Below, piece after piece: positions 17,040 through 25,403 of a DNA stretch of 50,947 bases. Made by a program: the position numbers and the translations under genes. Numbering within the stretch: position 1 is the stretch's first letter; the number at the start of each line of letters is the position of its first letter. The stretch is from Chloroflexota bacterium (GTDB lineage: Bacteria; Chloroflexota; Dehalococcoidia; Lucifugimonadales; Australimonadaceae). The notes under the pieces are model-generated. The model was not told the DNA's origin, did not search any database, and saw only the letters and a list, made by a program, of their open reading frames with translations. The DNA is taken from positions 1 through 50,947 of the forward strand of contig JAQCEV010000006.1 in NCBI GenBank assembly GCA_027618515.1, given 5' to 3'.

Positions 17040-18182
17040 ATGGCTGAACCGGTGACAATGCCCCAGATGGGCTTCGACATGCGCGAAGCAACCATCGTGC
17101 GATGGCTCAAACGTGAAGGGGACGCCGTCACCATCGGCGAACCCATCGCCGAGGTGGAGACCGATAAGGCCATCGTTGAGCTTGAATCCCCCGCCGAGGG
17201 CATCCTACTCGCCATCACCGCCAATGAGGGCGCTCTCGTGCCCGTGGACGGCGTCCTCGCCCACGTTGGCATGCTTGGCGAGCCTCGGCCCGCCTCAGGC
17301 CCCACGCAGCCCTTAGCGCCCGCGCCGCGCGTGTCACCCGTGGCCCAGCGTATCGCCACCGAACGCGGCGTCGACACCACGGCCGTCACCCGCACCGGGC
17401 CACAAGGACAAGTGACCAAACAAGATGTCCTAGACGCCGCTGGCAACGCGGCGCCAGCCCCAGCCAGCATTCGCGCAGGATTCCCGCCTCGCACGCCCAA
17501 CGCCGATGGCAAGATTGTCCTTGGCCCTATGGGCGAAGCGATCGCGAGGCGCACCCAAGCGACCATCCGCGATGTCCCTCACATCTACTTCACCGTTACC
17601 GTCGACATGACCACCGCATTGGATTTTAGGCGCGAAATCAACCGCACTCACGATGGCACAACGCGTGTCAGCCTCAACGACATCATCATCAAGGCAGCAA
17701 CCCTCACGCTGCTCAAGTACCCCGTATTCAACTCGACCTACGCGGGCGACCACCTCATCGTCCACCCCTACGTGAACATCGGAGTAGCCATCGCTCTATC
17801 GCAAGGCCTCATGGTCCCCGCGATCCTCAACTGCGAACGCAAGTCCCTTGGCGAAATCGCCGAGGGCGCCAAAGACCTTGCTGATCGAGCTACGAACGGC
17901 ACGCTCCGGCAGGCTGAATACTCAGGCACCTTTACCGTCAGCAACCTAGGCATGTTCGGCGTTGACTCGTTCACCAGCATCATCGTTGCGCCGCAAGTCG
18001 CTGTGCTCAGCGTTTCCGCCGTCAAGCCCACCCCCGTGGTGGTGAACCACGAGATCGTCGTCCGCCAGATCATGTCAGTCACCATCGGCGTTGACCACCG
18101 TGCAGCCAACGGCGCCGAGGCCGCGCAGTTCTTGGCCGCGTTCAAGCGTTTGCTGGAAGAGCCCACGCTACTCGGTAGCTAG
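17040..18182 (+). CDS. Dihydrolipoamide acyltransferase (E2) of a 2-oxoacid dehydrogenase complex
   Basis: A 380-residue E2. Residues 1-77 are a lipoyl domain with Lys43 in ETDKAIVELES. A Pro/Ala linker leads to an E3-binding domain (SPVAQRIATERGVD, then GPQGQVTKQDVL, about 99-136). The catalytic domain starts near 160 and ends with DHRAANGAEAAQFL. The usual catalytic motif is H-R-x-x-D-G; here Asp is replaced by Asn (about residue 357) while His is kept. Plastid/cyanobacterial E2s also vary at this place, so activity is still possible. There is no E1 gene in the window. It probably works with LpdA encoded upstream. Confidence 0.9.
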   Translation: MAEPVTMPQMGFDMREATIVRWLKREGDAVTIGEPIAEVETDKAIVELESPAEGILLAITANEGALVPVDGVLAHVGMLGEPRPASGPTQPLAPAPRVSPVAQRIATERGVDTTAVTRTGPQGQVTKQDVLDAAGNAAPAPASIRAGFPPRTPNADGKIVLGPMGEAIARRTQATIRDVPHIYFTVTVDMTTALDFRREINRTHDGTTRVSLNDIIIKAATLTLLKYPVFNSTYAGDHLIVHPYVNIGVAIALSQGLMVPAILNCERKSLGEIAEGAKDLADRATNGTLRQAEYSGTFTVSNLGMFGVDSFTSIIVAPQVAVLSVSAVKPTPVVVNHEIVVRQIMSVTIGVDHRAANGAEAAQFLAAFKRLLEEPTLLGS

Positions 18183-18268
18183 CCAATAGCCAGTACGCAC
18201 GATCCGCATTTCAAGCCCCAGCTTGACGATGCGACCTCGTGTCTGGGCCTGGTAGCATTGGGGGCAAT

Positions 18269-19207
18269 ATGCCACTTACCCCTGACCAACAAGCTGAGGT
18301 CGACGCCCTACGCGGCGAGACCTACCAGACCCGCCGAGCCACCGTCCCTGCACTGGAAGAGATCCTGTATCAGGCCCTCCCCGTACTAGACCACGGCTTC
18401 GTTCGGGTCATCGACTACATGGGCGACGACGCAGCCGTCGTGCAAGCGGCGCGCGTGTCCTACGGCAAAGGCACCAAACGCACCCGCGACGACGCTGGCC
18501 TCATCAACTACCTCATGCGGAACGCGCACACTTCACCCTTCGAGATGTGCGACCTGAAGATACACGTCAAGTTGCCCATCTTCATCGCTCGCCAGTGGAT
18601 ACGCCATCGCACGGCCTCGGTGAACGAATACTCTGCGCGGTACTCTATGCTCGACACCGAGTTCTACGTGCCGGAGCCTGCGCAACTCGCCGCCCAGTCC
18701 GACGCCAACCGCCAGGGCCGCGACACCGTACTCGGCTCAGAGGAGTCGCAAGCGGTACTCGCTTTACTGAAATCAGACGCCGAGCAGGCCTTCGATCACT
18801 ACCACCAGATGCTCAACCGCGACGGCGATGACAACGAGCTAGATCCCAGCCGCAGCGGTCTCGCCAGAGAACTTGCTCGGATGAATCTCCCCCTCAGCGC
18901 CTACACGCAGTGGTACTGGAAGGTAAACCTTCACAACCTGCTCCACTTCCTACGCCTACGGGCTGATGCCCACGCACAGTGGGAGATCCGCGCCTACGCC
19001 GACGTGCTGCTGGATGTCGTCCGGAAATGGACGCCACTCACTTACGACGCTTTCATGACCTACAGCGTTGGTGGGGCACACCTAACCGACGAAGGCCTCG
19101 AAGTCGTCCGCAAGCTCATCGCGGGCGAAACCATCGACCCTGCGACGCTCAAGATGTCTCCTCGCGAATGGCGGGAGCTCAAAGCGACTCTGGGCATCAC
19201 CGACTAG
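18269..19207 (+). CDS. thyX: Flavin-dependent thymidylate synthase ThyX
   Basis: A 312-residue ThyX. The diagnostic motif [15 protein letters not shown] is present, with RQW just before it and the C-terminal [22 protein letters not shown] block that binds flavin and dUMP. It makes dTMP from dUMP using methylene-tetrahydrofolate and NAD(P)H, replacing ThyA. ATG 18269 is chosen; an upstream GTG would add ten residues of no clear homology. At about 310 residues it is longer than the roughly 220-250 of many ThyX proteins, with an inserted region near residues 130-180. A terminator follows. Confidence 0.95.
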   Translation: MPLTPDQQAEVDALRGETYQTRRATVPALEEILYQALPVLDHGFVRVIDYMGDDAAVVQAARVSYGKGTKRTRDDAGLINYLMRNAHTSPFEMCDLKIHVKLPIFIARQWIRHRTASVNEYSARYSMLDTEFYVPEPAQLAAQSDANRQGRDTVLGSEESQAVLALLKSDAEQAFDHYHQMLNRDGDDNELDPSRSGLARELARMNLPLSAYTQWYWKVNLHNLLHFLRLRADAHAQWEIRAYADVLLDVVRKWTPLTYDAFMTYSVGGAHLTDEGLEVVRKLIAGETIDPATLKMSPREWRELKATLGITD

Positions 19208-19272
19208 CGGGAGCCTACGGGCTGGTGCTTCCTCTCTCTCCGAACTCAACCCGCACTTCCCTTGACCAAAAG

Positions 19273-19303
19273 AAAGGCCCCGCTCGAGTGAGCGGGGCCT
19301 TTT
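19273..19303 (+). terminator. Intrinsic terminator after thyX
   Basis: AAAGGCCCCGCTC (19273-19285) pairs with GAGCGGGGCCTTT (19290-19302) around a four-base loop, with T-residues after it. Because the stem is A-rich on its left arm it could also stop minus-strand transcription from the surface-protein gene that ends at 19331. Confidence 0.88.
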
Positions 19304-19330
19304 CATCGTCTCAGTTTGAGAGCGTCGCTG

Positions 19331-20389
19331 TTAGGCGACCACTCCTCGGCGGCGGAGCATTGCAAAACCGCCACCTGTGAAGAGCACACCAGCCGCGAGT
19401 ACCAGCAGTGCGATCATCGGAACCAACTCGTCACCAGCTGACGGCGGTGTCGGAACCGAACCATCGGTCGGAACGAACGCGCCCATGTCCTGAGCAGCAG
19501 CATAAAGGTTAGCAGCGGCCGTAACAGTCAGGCCTGACTGGGACAGCACTGTGCCCGTGTACGCGTCTGCAAGTGCCCCTGTGGGCGACGTTGTGGGCGA
19601 CAAAGCGATGACCAACTGCGCGCTTGCCTTGGCACTCTCCGCGCGAACGATTATTTCGTCTGCAGCAGCGATCACTGCGTCTGCTCCTGCAACCACAGTG
19701 GCATTGTCAGGGCCGTTCACTTTCGCAGCAGCAGCCTGAGCCTTCGCGTCATCGGCGTAAGCCAGGATACCGATACCGTCGCCAGGGCCACCCAAACCGT
19801 CAATCACATTGATGACGTGCTGAGCGTGACTCTGCATATCTGCGAGTACTGCCGAGTCCTTTGAGAGAGCTGCGTGTGCAGCAGCAACGCTTGCCTGGCC
19901 GTGGAGTGCAACTGCAAGTCCGTTGCCGGATGCCGTCGAACCTGAAGCCGTAAGGAGACTACGGAACGGCCCGAGAACCCCAGCCGCGATGGTAGCGCTG
20001 AACGCCGGCGCACCTGAGGTCGCGGGGTCTGGGTCTGGAACGGGTTCCTTCGTCAACACAAGCTGCACGTATGTGGCTGCAAGGTTTTCGTTGGTGGGGG
20101 ATACCCATGTTCCATTGATGCTAGGTCCGTTGAACGTCCCGACGCTAACCTTGGCGCCGCTGGAGCTAACGAGCCAGCCTTCATATCTGAAACCCGAACC
20201 TGCCGACGGAGCGTCGGTCAAGCCGAGTGCCAGACTGTTGCTCGCGCCAAGCGCGGATCCTGATGCGTCGCGAATGGTGGCTGTACCACCAAGTGTCACG
20301 GCTTGGGCGTTGGCCGCCGTTGCCGAGATGAGCATGGCAAACAACAACGTGAGTGCCATCGTGATTTGGAGCTTTCGGCGCGTAAACAT
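19331..20389 (-). CDS. Secreted surface protein with C-terminal membrane anchor, unknown function
   Basis: About 352 residues. A signal peptide (RRKLQITMALTLLFAMLISATAANA) is followed by a beta-rich domain (about 30-125) with FRYEGWLVSSSGAKVSVGTF, a pattern seen in extracellular anti-sigma-K-like beta folds. A PVPDPDP linker leads to a long Ala-rich helical part (about 135-300) with ALHGQASVAAAHAAL and several predicted helices. The end has PSAGD, a hydrophobic span (MIALLVLAAGVLFTGGGFAM) and RRR, the layout of a sortase-like or other C-terminal sorting tail. ATG 20389 has AGGAGG upstream. The function is not recognised. Confidence 0.75.
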   Translation of the reverse strand: MFTRRKLQITMALTLLFAMLISATAANAQAVTLGGTATIRDASGSALGASNSLALGLTDAPSAGSGFRYEGWLVSSSGAKVSVGTFNGPSINGTWVSPTNENLAATYVQLVLTKEPVPDPDPATSGAPAFSATIAAGVLGPFRSLLTASGSTASGNGLAVALHGQASVAAAHAALSKDSAVLADMQSHAQHVINVIDGLGGPGDGIGILAYADDAKAQAAAAKVNGPDNATVVAGADAVIAAADEIIVRAESAKASAQLVIALSPTTSPTGALADAYTGTVLSQSGLTVTAAANLYAAAQDMGAFVPTDGSVPTPPSAGDELVPMIALLVLAAGVLFTGGGFAMLRRRGVVA

Positions 20390-20772
20390 CCCGCCTCCTG
20401 TGTCCGACGTTCTATGGAGCATTCCAGCGTGCTTAGGAGCCTATCACTCCCACGAACCCGCTGGTATAGCCGCTTCAACTCTGCTGGCCTGCGTGCTGTC
20501 TGTACGAACTTAACAGTAAGCAGGCGGCGCGCATTATAGTACACGTAAACAATCGTACATAGGATCCGAGACCTAGATTTGACCGGACTTTTGTCGTAGA
20601 GGCCCCACCAATCTGTGAAGATTGTCTCCTCGCTGCCCACATCGACACGAGCCTGCTGACAACCGCTCACTCTCAGAGAACCAATCGGGGCCCTCTCCCC
20701 GCCGCAATGCGCACACCCTGCACGTACGAGACGCAGTGCTGCTTCTCAGCAAAAATTGCCCCGAGCTTTCCG
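20390..20772 (-). promoter_or_regulatory. Upstream region of surface-protein gene, possible -10 box
   Basis: About 380 bases with no gene. On the minus strand a perfect TATAAT lies at 20538-20533, about 145 bases before the surface-protein start; no good -35 hexamer is found at the normal distance, so this promoter is tentative. If correct the gene has a long leader. The rest of the stretch shows nothing I can name. Confidence 0.35.
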
Positions 20773-21846
20773 CTAACGCAACAGGGTCACCGCCCCTAGT
20801 GGTAGGACAACCGTCACGTCGTCGCCAACCTTCACGTCGGCGCCCGCATCGCGCTGTGCAACCGCACATATCAGCTCGCCGTTGCCAACCCTGACTCGCA
20901 ATTCGGACTCGCCACCGCGGAATTCCCGTGCAACTATCACCCCCGCCAGCGCACCCGCTGGTACCGCGCCGCGCCGCGCGGAAGTCACCGTTACCCCTCG
21001 TTCATCTATCAGCACGAGAACGTCACCTCCCGAGCCGACGCCGACCGGAACGGCCCCCCAGACCGCCAGCATCCCTATCGCGCACTCAACCTGAGCTACG
21101 CCCCCTGCTTGGACAAGCTTCCCAGGGAGGATGTTCCGCATACCCAGAGATCGCGCAACCAGCTCGCTGGCTGGCGCCCTGAACAACGCCTCTGGCGTGC
21201 CAGCCTGCACCACCAACCCGCCGTCCATGAACACGATGGCATCCGCGATCGCGAAAGCCTCGTCCTTGTCATGCGTGACGCAGATCGCCGTCACGCCCAC
21301 TTCTTTAAGGATCGACCGCACTTGTACTTGCAGCGACTCGCGTAACACGCGATCCAGCGAGCCAAGAGGTTCGTCCAGCATCAGCAGTTTGGGTTCTGGG
21401 GCCAGCGACCGCGCCAGCGCCACCCGCTGACGCTCACCGCCGGAAAGTTCGTGGACCTTCCGCCTTCCGTAACCCGCAAGCCCCACCAGCTCCAGCAACT
21501 CGTCCACACGTCGGCGGATCGCATCGCCGGATCGCCGCTGCATCCGCATCCCGAAACCCACGTTCCCCTGAACGTCCATGTGCGGAAACAGCGCGAGATC
21601 CTGGAACATCAGGCCAAAGCCCCTCATGTGGGGAGCGACAGCCTCCTGACTCTTCCCGTCGAACAGCACGGCCCCGGAATCCAGCGTCTCCAAACCAGAG
21701 ATCAGCCTCAACAGCGTGCTCTTCCCGCAGCCGCTTGGGCCCAGCAAGCACACCAACTCGCCCCGTTCGGCCGTCAGCGAAACATCACGCACTACTGGCG
21801 CCGCGCCGAAGGACTTCGAAACATCTCGAACCTCAAGTGCAGGCAT
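20773..21846 (-). CDS. thiQ: ABC transporter ATP-binding protein, thiamine uptake operon
   Basis: A 357-residue ATPase with Walker A GPSGCGKST (about 37-45), signature LSGGERQRVALARSLA, Walker B LLMLDEPLGSLD and the H-loop CVTHDKDEA. The ATPase ends near residue 240 and is followed by about 110 residues of TOBE-type beta domain (LVLIDERGVTVTSARRG, GVIVAREFRGGESELRVRV). E. coli ThiQ lacks this extension; it is typical of FbpC/PotA-like ATPases. The operon position after tbpA and thiP, under a TPP riboswitch, supports thiamine or TPP import. Its ATG shares one base with the thiP stop (TGATG). Confidence 0.85.
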   Translation of the reverse strand: MPALEVRDVSKSFGAAPVVRDVSLTAERGELVCLLGPSGCGKSTLLRLISGLETLDSGAVLFDGKSQEAVAPHMRGFGLMFQDLALFPHMDVQGNVGFGMRMQRRSGDAIRRRVDELLELVGLAGYGRRKVHELSGGERQRVALARSLAPEPKLLMLDEPLGSLDRVLRESLQVQVRSILKEVGVTAICVTHDKDEAFAIADAIVFMDGGLVVQAGTPEALFRAPASELVARSLGMRNILPGKLVQAGGVAQVECAIGMLAVWGAVPVGVGSGGDVLVLIDERGVTVTSARRGAVPAGALAGVIVAREFRGGESELRVRVGNGELICAVAQRDAGADVKVGDDVTVVLPLGAVTLLR

Positions 21847-23495
21847 CAGAAACCACCCACGTTCCGGTAGCGGAACCGCTCGATCGCCACGAACCCCACC
21901 GTCACCACGGCCATCAGCAACGTGCTCATCGCCAGCGCCTGCCCCAGATTCGACTCCCCCGGTTGCCCAAGCAAACGGAAGGTTGCCACCGGGATCGTCG
22001 TGAACTCAGGCCGCACCAGCAACAACGACGCTCCGAACTCTCCCATCGACACCGCGAACGCAAACGTCGCTCCCACCAGCAGAGCGCGCGCGATAATCGG
22101 GAGTTCAACGTGTATGAAAACGTTCAGCGGCGTCGCACCCAGCAGCGCCGCTGATTCCTTAAGGTGTGGCGGCATCCCTCGCAGCACCGGCAGCACGCTC
22201 CTGATCACGAACGGATACGCGACCAGCGAATGCGCGATCACCAGGATCAGCCACGACCCGCGTAGGTCGATCGGTGCGCGATTGAACGCCACCAGGAACC
22301 CGAATCCAAGCGTCACCGCTGACACCCCCAACGGCGCCATGAACAACGCATCCACCACGCCAGAGCGCCCACGACGACGCACGATGACGTATGACGCCGC
22401 CGTGCCTACCGCCAGCGCTATCACCATCGACGCCAGCGCAAAGCGTATCGAGTTCCAGATCACCATCAAGGGTGACACGTAGAAGTACGAACCTCGGTCG
22501 TCCGTAAACAGGCCCACGAAGTGCGTCAACGAGTACCCACCGCCGGACGACACCGCTCGCTCCACCAGCGCCACCAATGGCGACAGCACCACCAGCAATC
22601 CGACCACGATCGCCGCCAGCACAGCCACGTCCCGGAAGCCCCGCCTCTTACGCATGACCGCGTCCACGGGAACGAACGTGATCGGCACTGCGCTTTGCGC
22701 CTGCAACCTCGTGTACACCAGCAAGAACGCCGACGTGAACGCTAGTTGCACCAGCGCGAGGGCTCCCGCCACATCCAGCCGGAACAGCTTCACCGTCAGT
22801 TCGTAGATGGACACCTCCAGCGTCGCGAACCGTGGCCCGCCCAAGACGAGCACGACGCCGAAAGACGTGAACGAGAAAACGAACACCAGCACCGCCGAGG
22901 ACAACAACGAAGGCATCAGCAGCGGCAACGTCACGTGGGTGAACGTCCTGATTCGCCCTGCGCCCAACATCGCCGCACTCTCACCGAATCGCGGGCTCAG
23001 GTTGGACCAGAACGCCGACACTATCCGCACGACGATCGCGTAGTTGTAGAACGCGTGCGCCATGAAGATGATCGTCAGCGTGTTCGTCACCTGCACCTGC
23101 GGCCCGTCGTCACCGAACAGGCCCGCGAGCGCCGTGTTCACCAATCCCTGTGGCCCCAACAACGCGATGAAGCCCATCGCCACCACTATCGTTGGCATGA
23201 TGAACGGCAGCGTCGTCAGCGCCTTCAGCACCGTCTTGCCCGGAAACTCATGCCTGGCGAACAGGTACGCCACAGGCAGACCGACGATCAACGTCAGCGC
23301 CGTGGAAACGGCCGCCTGCCACACCGTGAACCAGATCCGGCCAAGATAGTACGGATCACCCAGTACCACCCAGAACGGGTCAGGGCTAAACTCCCCGCCG
23401 CCGAAACTCCTCCCCAGGATCGCTGCCAGGGGGTACAGGAAGAACGCGGCGAGGAACGCCACTGGCCCGATGACCAGCAGTCTGTTGGCCGTCAA
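21846..23495 (-). CDS. thiP: Thiamine ABC transporter permease
   Basis: About 549 residues with two homologous permease halves, each with about six helices, as in ThiP and FbpB-type iron permeases. Each half holds an EAA loop: GESAAMLGAGRIRTFTHVTLP in the first and KESAALLGATPLNVFIHVELP in the second, which contact the ATPase. TTG 23495 overlaps the tbpA stop (TTGA) and has GAGGTGG seven bases upstream; an ATG at 23528 would add 11 residues inside tbpA. It forms the membrane channel with ThiQ and receives substrate from TbpA. Confidence 0.9.
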   Translation of the reverse strand: MTANRLLVIGPVAFLAAFFLYPLAAILGRSFGGGEFSPDPFWVVLGDPYYLGRIWFTVWQAAVSTALTLIVGLPVAYLFARHEFPGKTVLKALTTLPFIMPTIVVAMGFIALLGPQGLVNTALAGLFGDDGPQVQVTNTLTIIFMAHAFYNYAIVVRIVSAFWSNLSPRFGESAAMLGAGRIRTFTHVTLPLLMPSLLSSAVLVFVFSFTSFGVVLVLGGPRFATLEVSIYELTVKLFRLDVAGALALVQLAFTSAFLLVYTRLQAQSAVPITFVPVDAVMRKRRGFRDVAVLAAIVVGLLVVLSPLVALVERAVSSGGGYSLTHFVGLFTDDRGSYFYVSPLMVIWNSIRFALASMVIALAVGTAASYVIVRRRGRSGVVDALFMAPLGVSAVTLGFGFLVAFNRAPIDLRGSWLILVIAHSLVAYPFVIRSVLPVLRGMPPHLKESAALLGATPLNVFIHVELPIIARALLVGATFAFAVSMGEFGASLLLVRPEFTTIPVATFRLLGQPGESNLGQALAMSTLLMAVVTVGFVAIERFRYRNVGGF

Positions 23496-24550
23496 CGCAG
23501 AACCACCTCGGTCCAAGCCTGGATCCACTGCTCGCGCTTCTCACCGATCTCTAGTGCACCGATATCAGCGGGCTCCGACGGAATCTCAGCGAACCTGAAC
23601 GAGTCAGGTATAGCTGCGTTCTGATTCACCGGGTACACGAACATCTGCTCAGGGAAATCTTCCTGGAAGCTCGTCCCCAGCGCGAAGTCGATGAACTTCT
23701 TGGCCAGATTCTTGCTGTTGGCGCCCTTCAGGATGCCGATGCCCTCGATCTGCAAGAAAGACGCCTTGTCGATCAGGATGTTGCCCGTCGGGGGTACCTC
23801 CACTGGCTCAGCCGAGAACAGATACTCCGCCGCAGGACTCGTCGCGTAGCTAACCACCAACGGCCTGTCCCCGCCGTACTGCGAGAAATCCGTGTAGTAC
23901 GCCGCGGTCCATCCGTCCTTCACCAGCACATCGTTCGCGCGCAGGTCACGCCAGAAGTCCAGGTAGTCGTAATCGTCATCTTCGCCGAAGTACGACACCG
24001 TCGATATCAGGAAGGCCAGCCCAGGCGACGACGAAGCCGCGTTCTCCACCACCAGGCGCCCCTTCCAGTCGGGGCCCGTCAGCTCCTCCAGCGTCGTCGG
24101 GGGCGTCAGGCCATGGTCTGCCAGGTACGCGATGTCGTAGTTCAGGTTCACGTACCCGTAGTCGATCGACGTCACGTGCCCGCTCTCGTCAAGGACGAAC
24201 TGCGCGGGCACCTCGTCCAGCAAGTCAGGGCGATACTCGTCGAATATCTCCTCGTCCAACGCCCGACCCAAGTACGTATTGTCGATCCCGTACAGCAGGT
24301 CAGCCGATGGGTTCCCCTTCTCCAGGATCGCCCTTACCAACGCCTCGCCAGCGTCGCCCGCTGGCTGGAGCACAACGGTCGCGTTGTGCTCCGCCTCGAA
24401 CTCCGCAATCAACTCCTCGCTGATGGCGAAGCTATCGTGGGTCATGATCACCAACTCGTTGTCCGCGTCCCCACGACACGCCACGGCAAACACCGTCATA
24501 AGCATCATCAAAGCAACCGCTGCTGAAATCTTCACGCTGAATCTCCCCAT
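23492..24550 (-). CDS. tbpA: Thiamine-binding lipoprotein of ABC transporter
   Basis: About 352 residues. The N-terminus is a lipoprotein signal (KISAAVALMMLMTVFAVAC) with the lipobox Cys near residue 25. The mature part follows the TbpA/ThiB pattern: VIMTHDSFAISEELIAEFE, ADLLYGIDNTYLGRAL, FVLDESGHVTSIDYGYVNLN and WTAAYYTDFSQYGGDRPLVVSYATSPAAE. It should capture thiamine or its phosphates outside the membrane. ATG 24550 is the start; the longer open frame back to 24730 runs through the TPP riboswitch and terminator and cannot be translated protein. Confidence 0.92.
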   Translation of the reverse strand: MGRFSVKISAAVALMMLMTVFAVACRGDADNELVIMTHDSFAISEELIAEFEAEHNATVVLQPAGDAGEALVRAILEKGNPSADLLYGIDNTYLGRALDEEIFDEYRPDLLDEVPAQFVLDESGHVTSIDYGYVNLNYDIAYLADHGLTPPTTLEELTGPDWKGRLVVENAASSSPGLAFLISTVSYFGEDDDYDYLDFWRDLRANDVLVKDGWTAAYYTDFSQYGGDRPLVVSYATSPAAEYLFSAEPVEVPPTGNILIDKASFLQIEGIGILKGANSKNLAKKFIDFALGTSFQEDFPEQMFVYPVNQNAAIPDSFRFAEIPSEPADIGALEIGEKREQWIQAWTEVVLR

Positions 24551-24592
24551 TCTTACTTCGTCACGCGCCCCGTGGCTTCGCCGCAAGGCAAC

Positions 24593-24617
24593 AAAAAAGC
24601 CGCCCTCACTGGGCGGC
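24593..24617 (-). terminator. Terminator of the TPP riboswitch
   Basis: On the minus strand GCCGCCC (24617-24611) pairs with GGGCGGC (24605-24599) around a five-base loop, followed by TTTTTT. It lies between the TPP aptamer and the tbpA start, so ligand binding most likely stops transcription here. Confidence 0.88.
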
Positions 24618-24635
24618 CACGAAGCATGGAAAACC

Positions 24636-24729
24636 ACTCTCCCTCCGCTGGCATTACCCAGATCAGGTTTAGGGGTCGACAACGTTTGCGTTGTCCTCTC
24701 AGCCTGGCTTCCCAAGCTCCCCCGGGGCA
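24636..24729 (-). promoter_or_regulatory. TPP (THI-box) riboswitch
   Basis: The minus strand carries the conserved THI-box elements in order: GGGGGAGC opening arm, GGCTGAGAGG, ACCCCTAAACCTGATCTGGG and TAATGCCAGCGGAGGGA. These are the pyrimidine- and pyrophosphate-sensing parts of the TPP aptamer. An arm of variable sequence (ACAACG/CGTTGT) lies in the middle. It precedes tbpA-thiP-thiQ and is followed by an intrinsic terminator, so high TPP should reduce thiamine import. Confidence 0.95.
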
Positions 24730-24744
24730 TATTCGATTAGCGTC

Positions 24745-24774
24745 AGATTAGAGATAGAACGCCAAGCCTGTCAA
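24745..24774 (-). promoter_or_regulatory. Promoter for the thiamine transport operon
   Basis: On the minus strand TTGACA (24774-24769) is followed after 18 bases by TAATCT (24750-24745). Transcription would start about ten bases before the TPP aptamer. The -35 is perfect and the -10 is weak. Confidence 0.55.
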
Positions 24775-24876
24775 TAGTCCCACCGATCCCCAGTTGCCAA
24801 CAACGCCGGTCGAAACCTAGCGTTTCGGGGGGTCACCAGCCCGGCCCTAAATTTGGCGTCCACCGCATCAATTCCA

Positions 24877-24906
24877 TTGAAACGCCGATTTTCGCTATGC
24901 TATACT
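24877..24906 (+). promoter_or_regulatory. Promoter of the HU gene
   Basis: TTGAAA (24877-24882), an 18-base spacer and TATACT (24901-24906), about 50 bases upstream of the HU start codon. The surrounding patch is AT-richer than average. Confidence 0.65.
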
Positions 24907-24958
24907 CGCCGCTGCACGCCCGTGCTACACCCTTTAAGGCACAGTAGGAGGTGTTGAT

Positions 24959-25258
24959 TTGGCGACGTTACGAAAAGGTGACCTGGCCGCATTGGTAGCT
25001 AAGAAGCTGGATGGCCCCCGTTCCCAGGGTGACGCTGCTCTCAATGCAGTCCTTGACGCTGTCCACGACGCTCTTGCAGACGGCAACCGCGTCGTACTCA
25101 CCGGATTCGGCGCTTTCGAAGCCCGTCAGGTGAAGGAGCGCGAAGTCCGCGCGATACGCGGCGCACAAGCAGGACAACGCGTAAAGGTGCCTTCGCACCT
25201 GCGCGTCGGCTTCACCCCAGGCTCATACCTGGCAAGCGCCGTACGCGGCAAGAAGTAG
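24959..25258 (+). CDS. hup: HU-family DNA-binding protein
   Basis: A 99-residue histone-like protein. It has the N-terminal helices (LRKGDLAALVAKKL), the conserved VVLTGFGAFEARQ strand, the arm region with KVPSHLRVGFTPG and a basic C-terminal KK. One difference from classic HU is that the arm motif lacks the usual GRNPQTG-like stretch; it reads EVRAIRGAQAGQRVKVPS. It binds and bends DNA and compacts the chromosome. The start is TTG with AGGAGGTG five to six bases upstream, a very strong ribosome site, as fits an abundant protein. Confidence 0.9.
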   Translation: MATLRKGDLAALVAKKLDGPRSQGDAALNAVLDAVHDALADGNRVVLTGFGAFEARQVKEREVRAIRGAQAGQRVKVPSHLRVGFTPGSYLASAVRGKK

Positions 25259-25302
25259 ACCGTACGCTGGCCACCAACCAGCGCCCGACCGTGACCTAGT
25301 TG

Positions 25303-25334
25303 AACAGCCACCCTCTGCAGTGGCTGTTCTTTTT
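25303..25334 (+). terminator. Intrinsic terminator after HU gene
   Basis: AACAGCCAC (25303-25311) pairs with GTGGCTGTT (25320-25328) around an eight-base loop, followed by CTTTTTT. Confidence 0.9.
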
Positions 25335-25403
25335 TCCTCCCAGACGCCTTTGGCACTGCCAAACGCCTCTGGAATACCAGCGATCGTCGTTTAGCATGGT
25401 GTC

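Noticed and set aside
22746-23624. A 292-codon open frame on + opposite thiP
   Set aside because: The translation is dominated by Arg, Gln and His, typical of antisense frames, and the opposite strand encodes an evident permease.
24551-24730. A longer N-terminus for the thiamine-binding protein
   Set aside because: It would translate the TPP riboswitch and its terminator and would place the lipoprotein signal in the middle of the protein.
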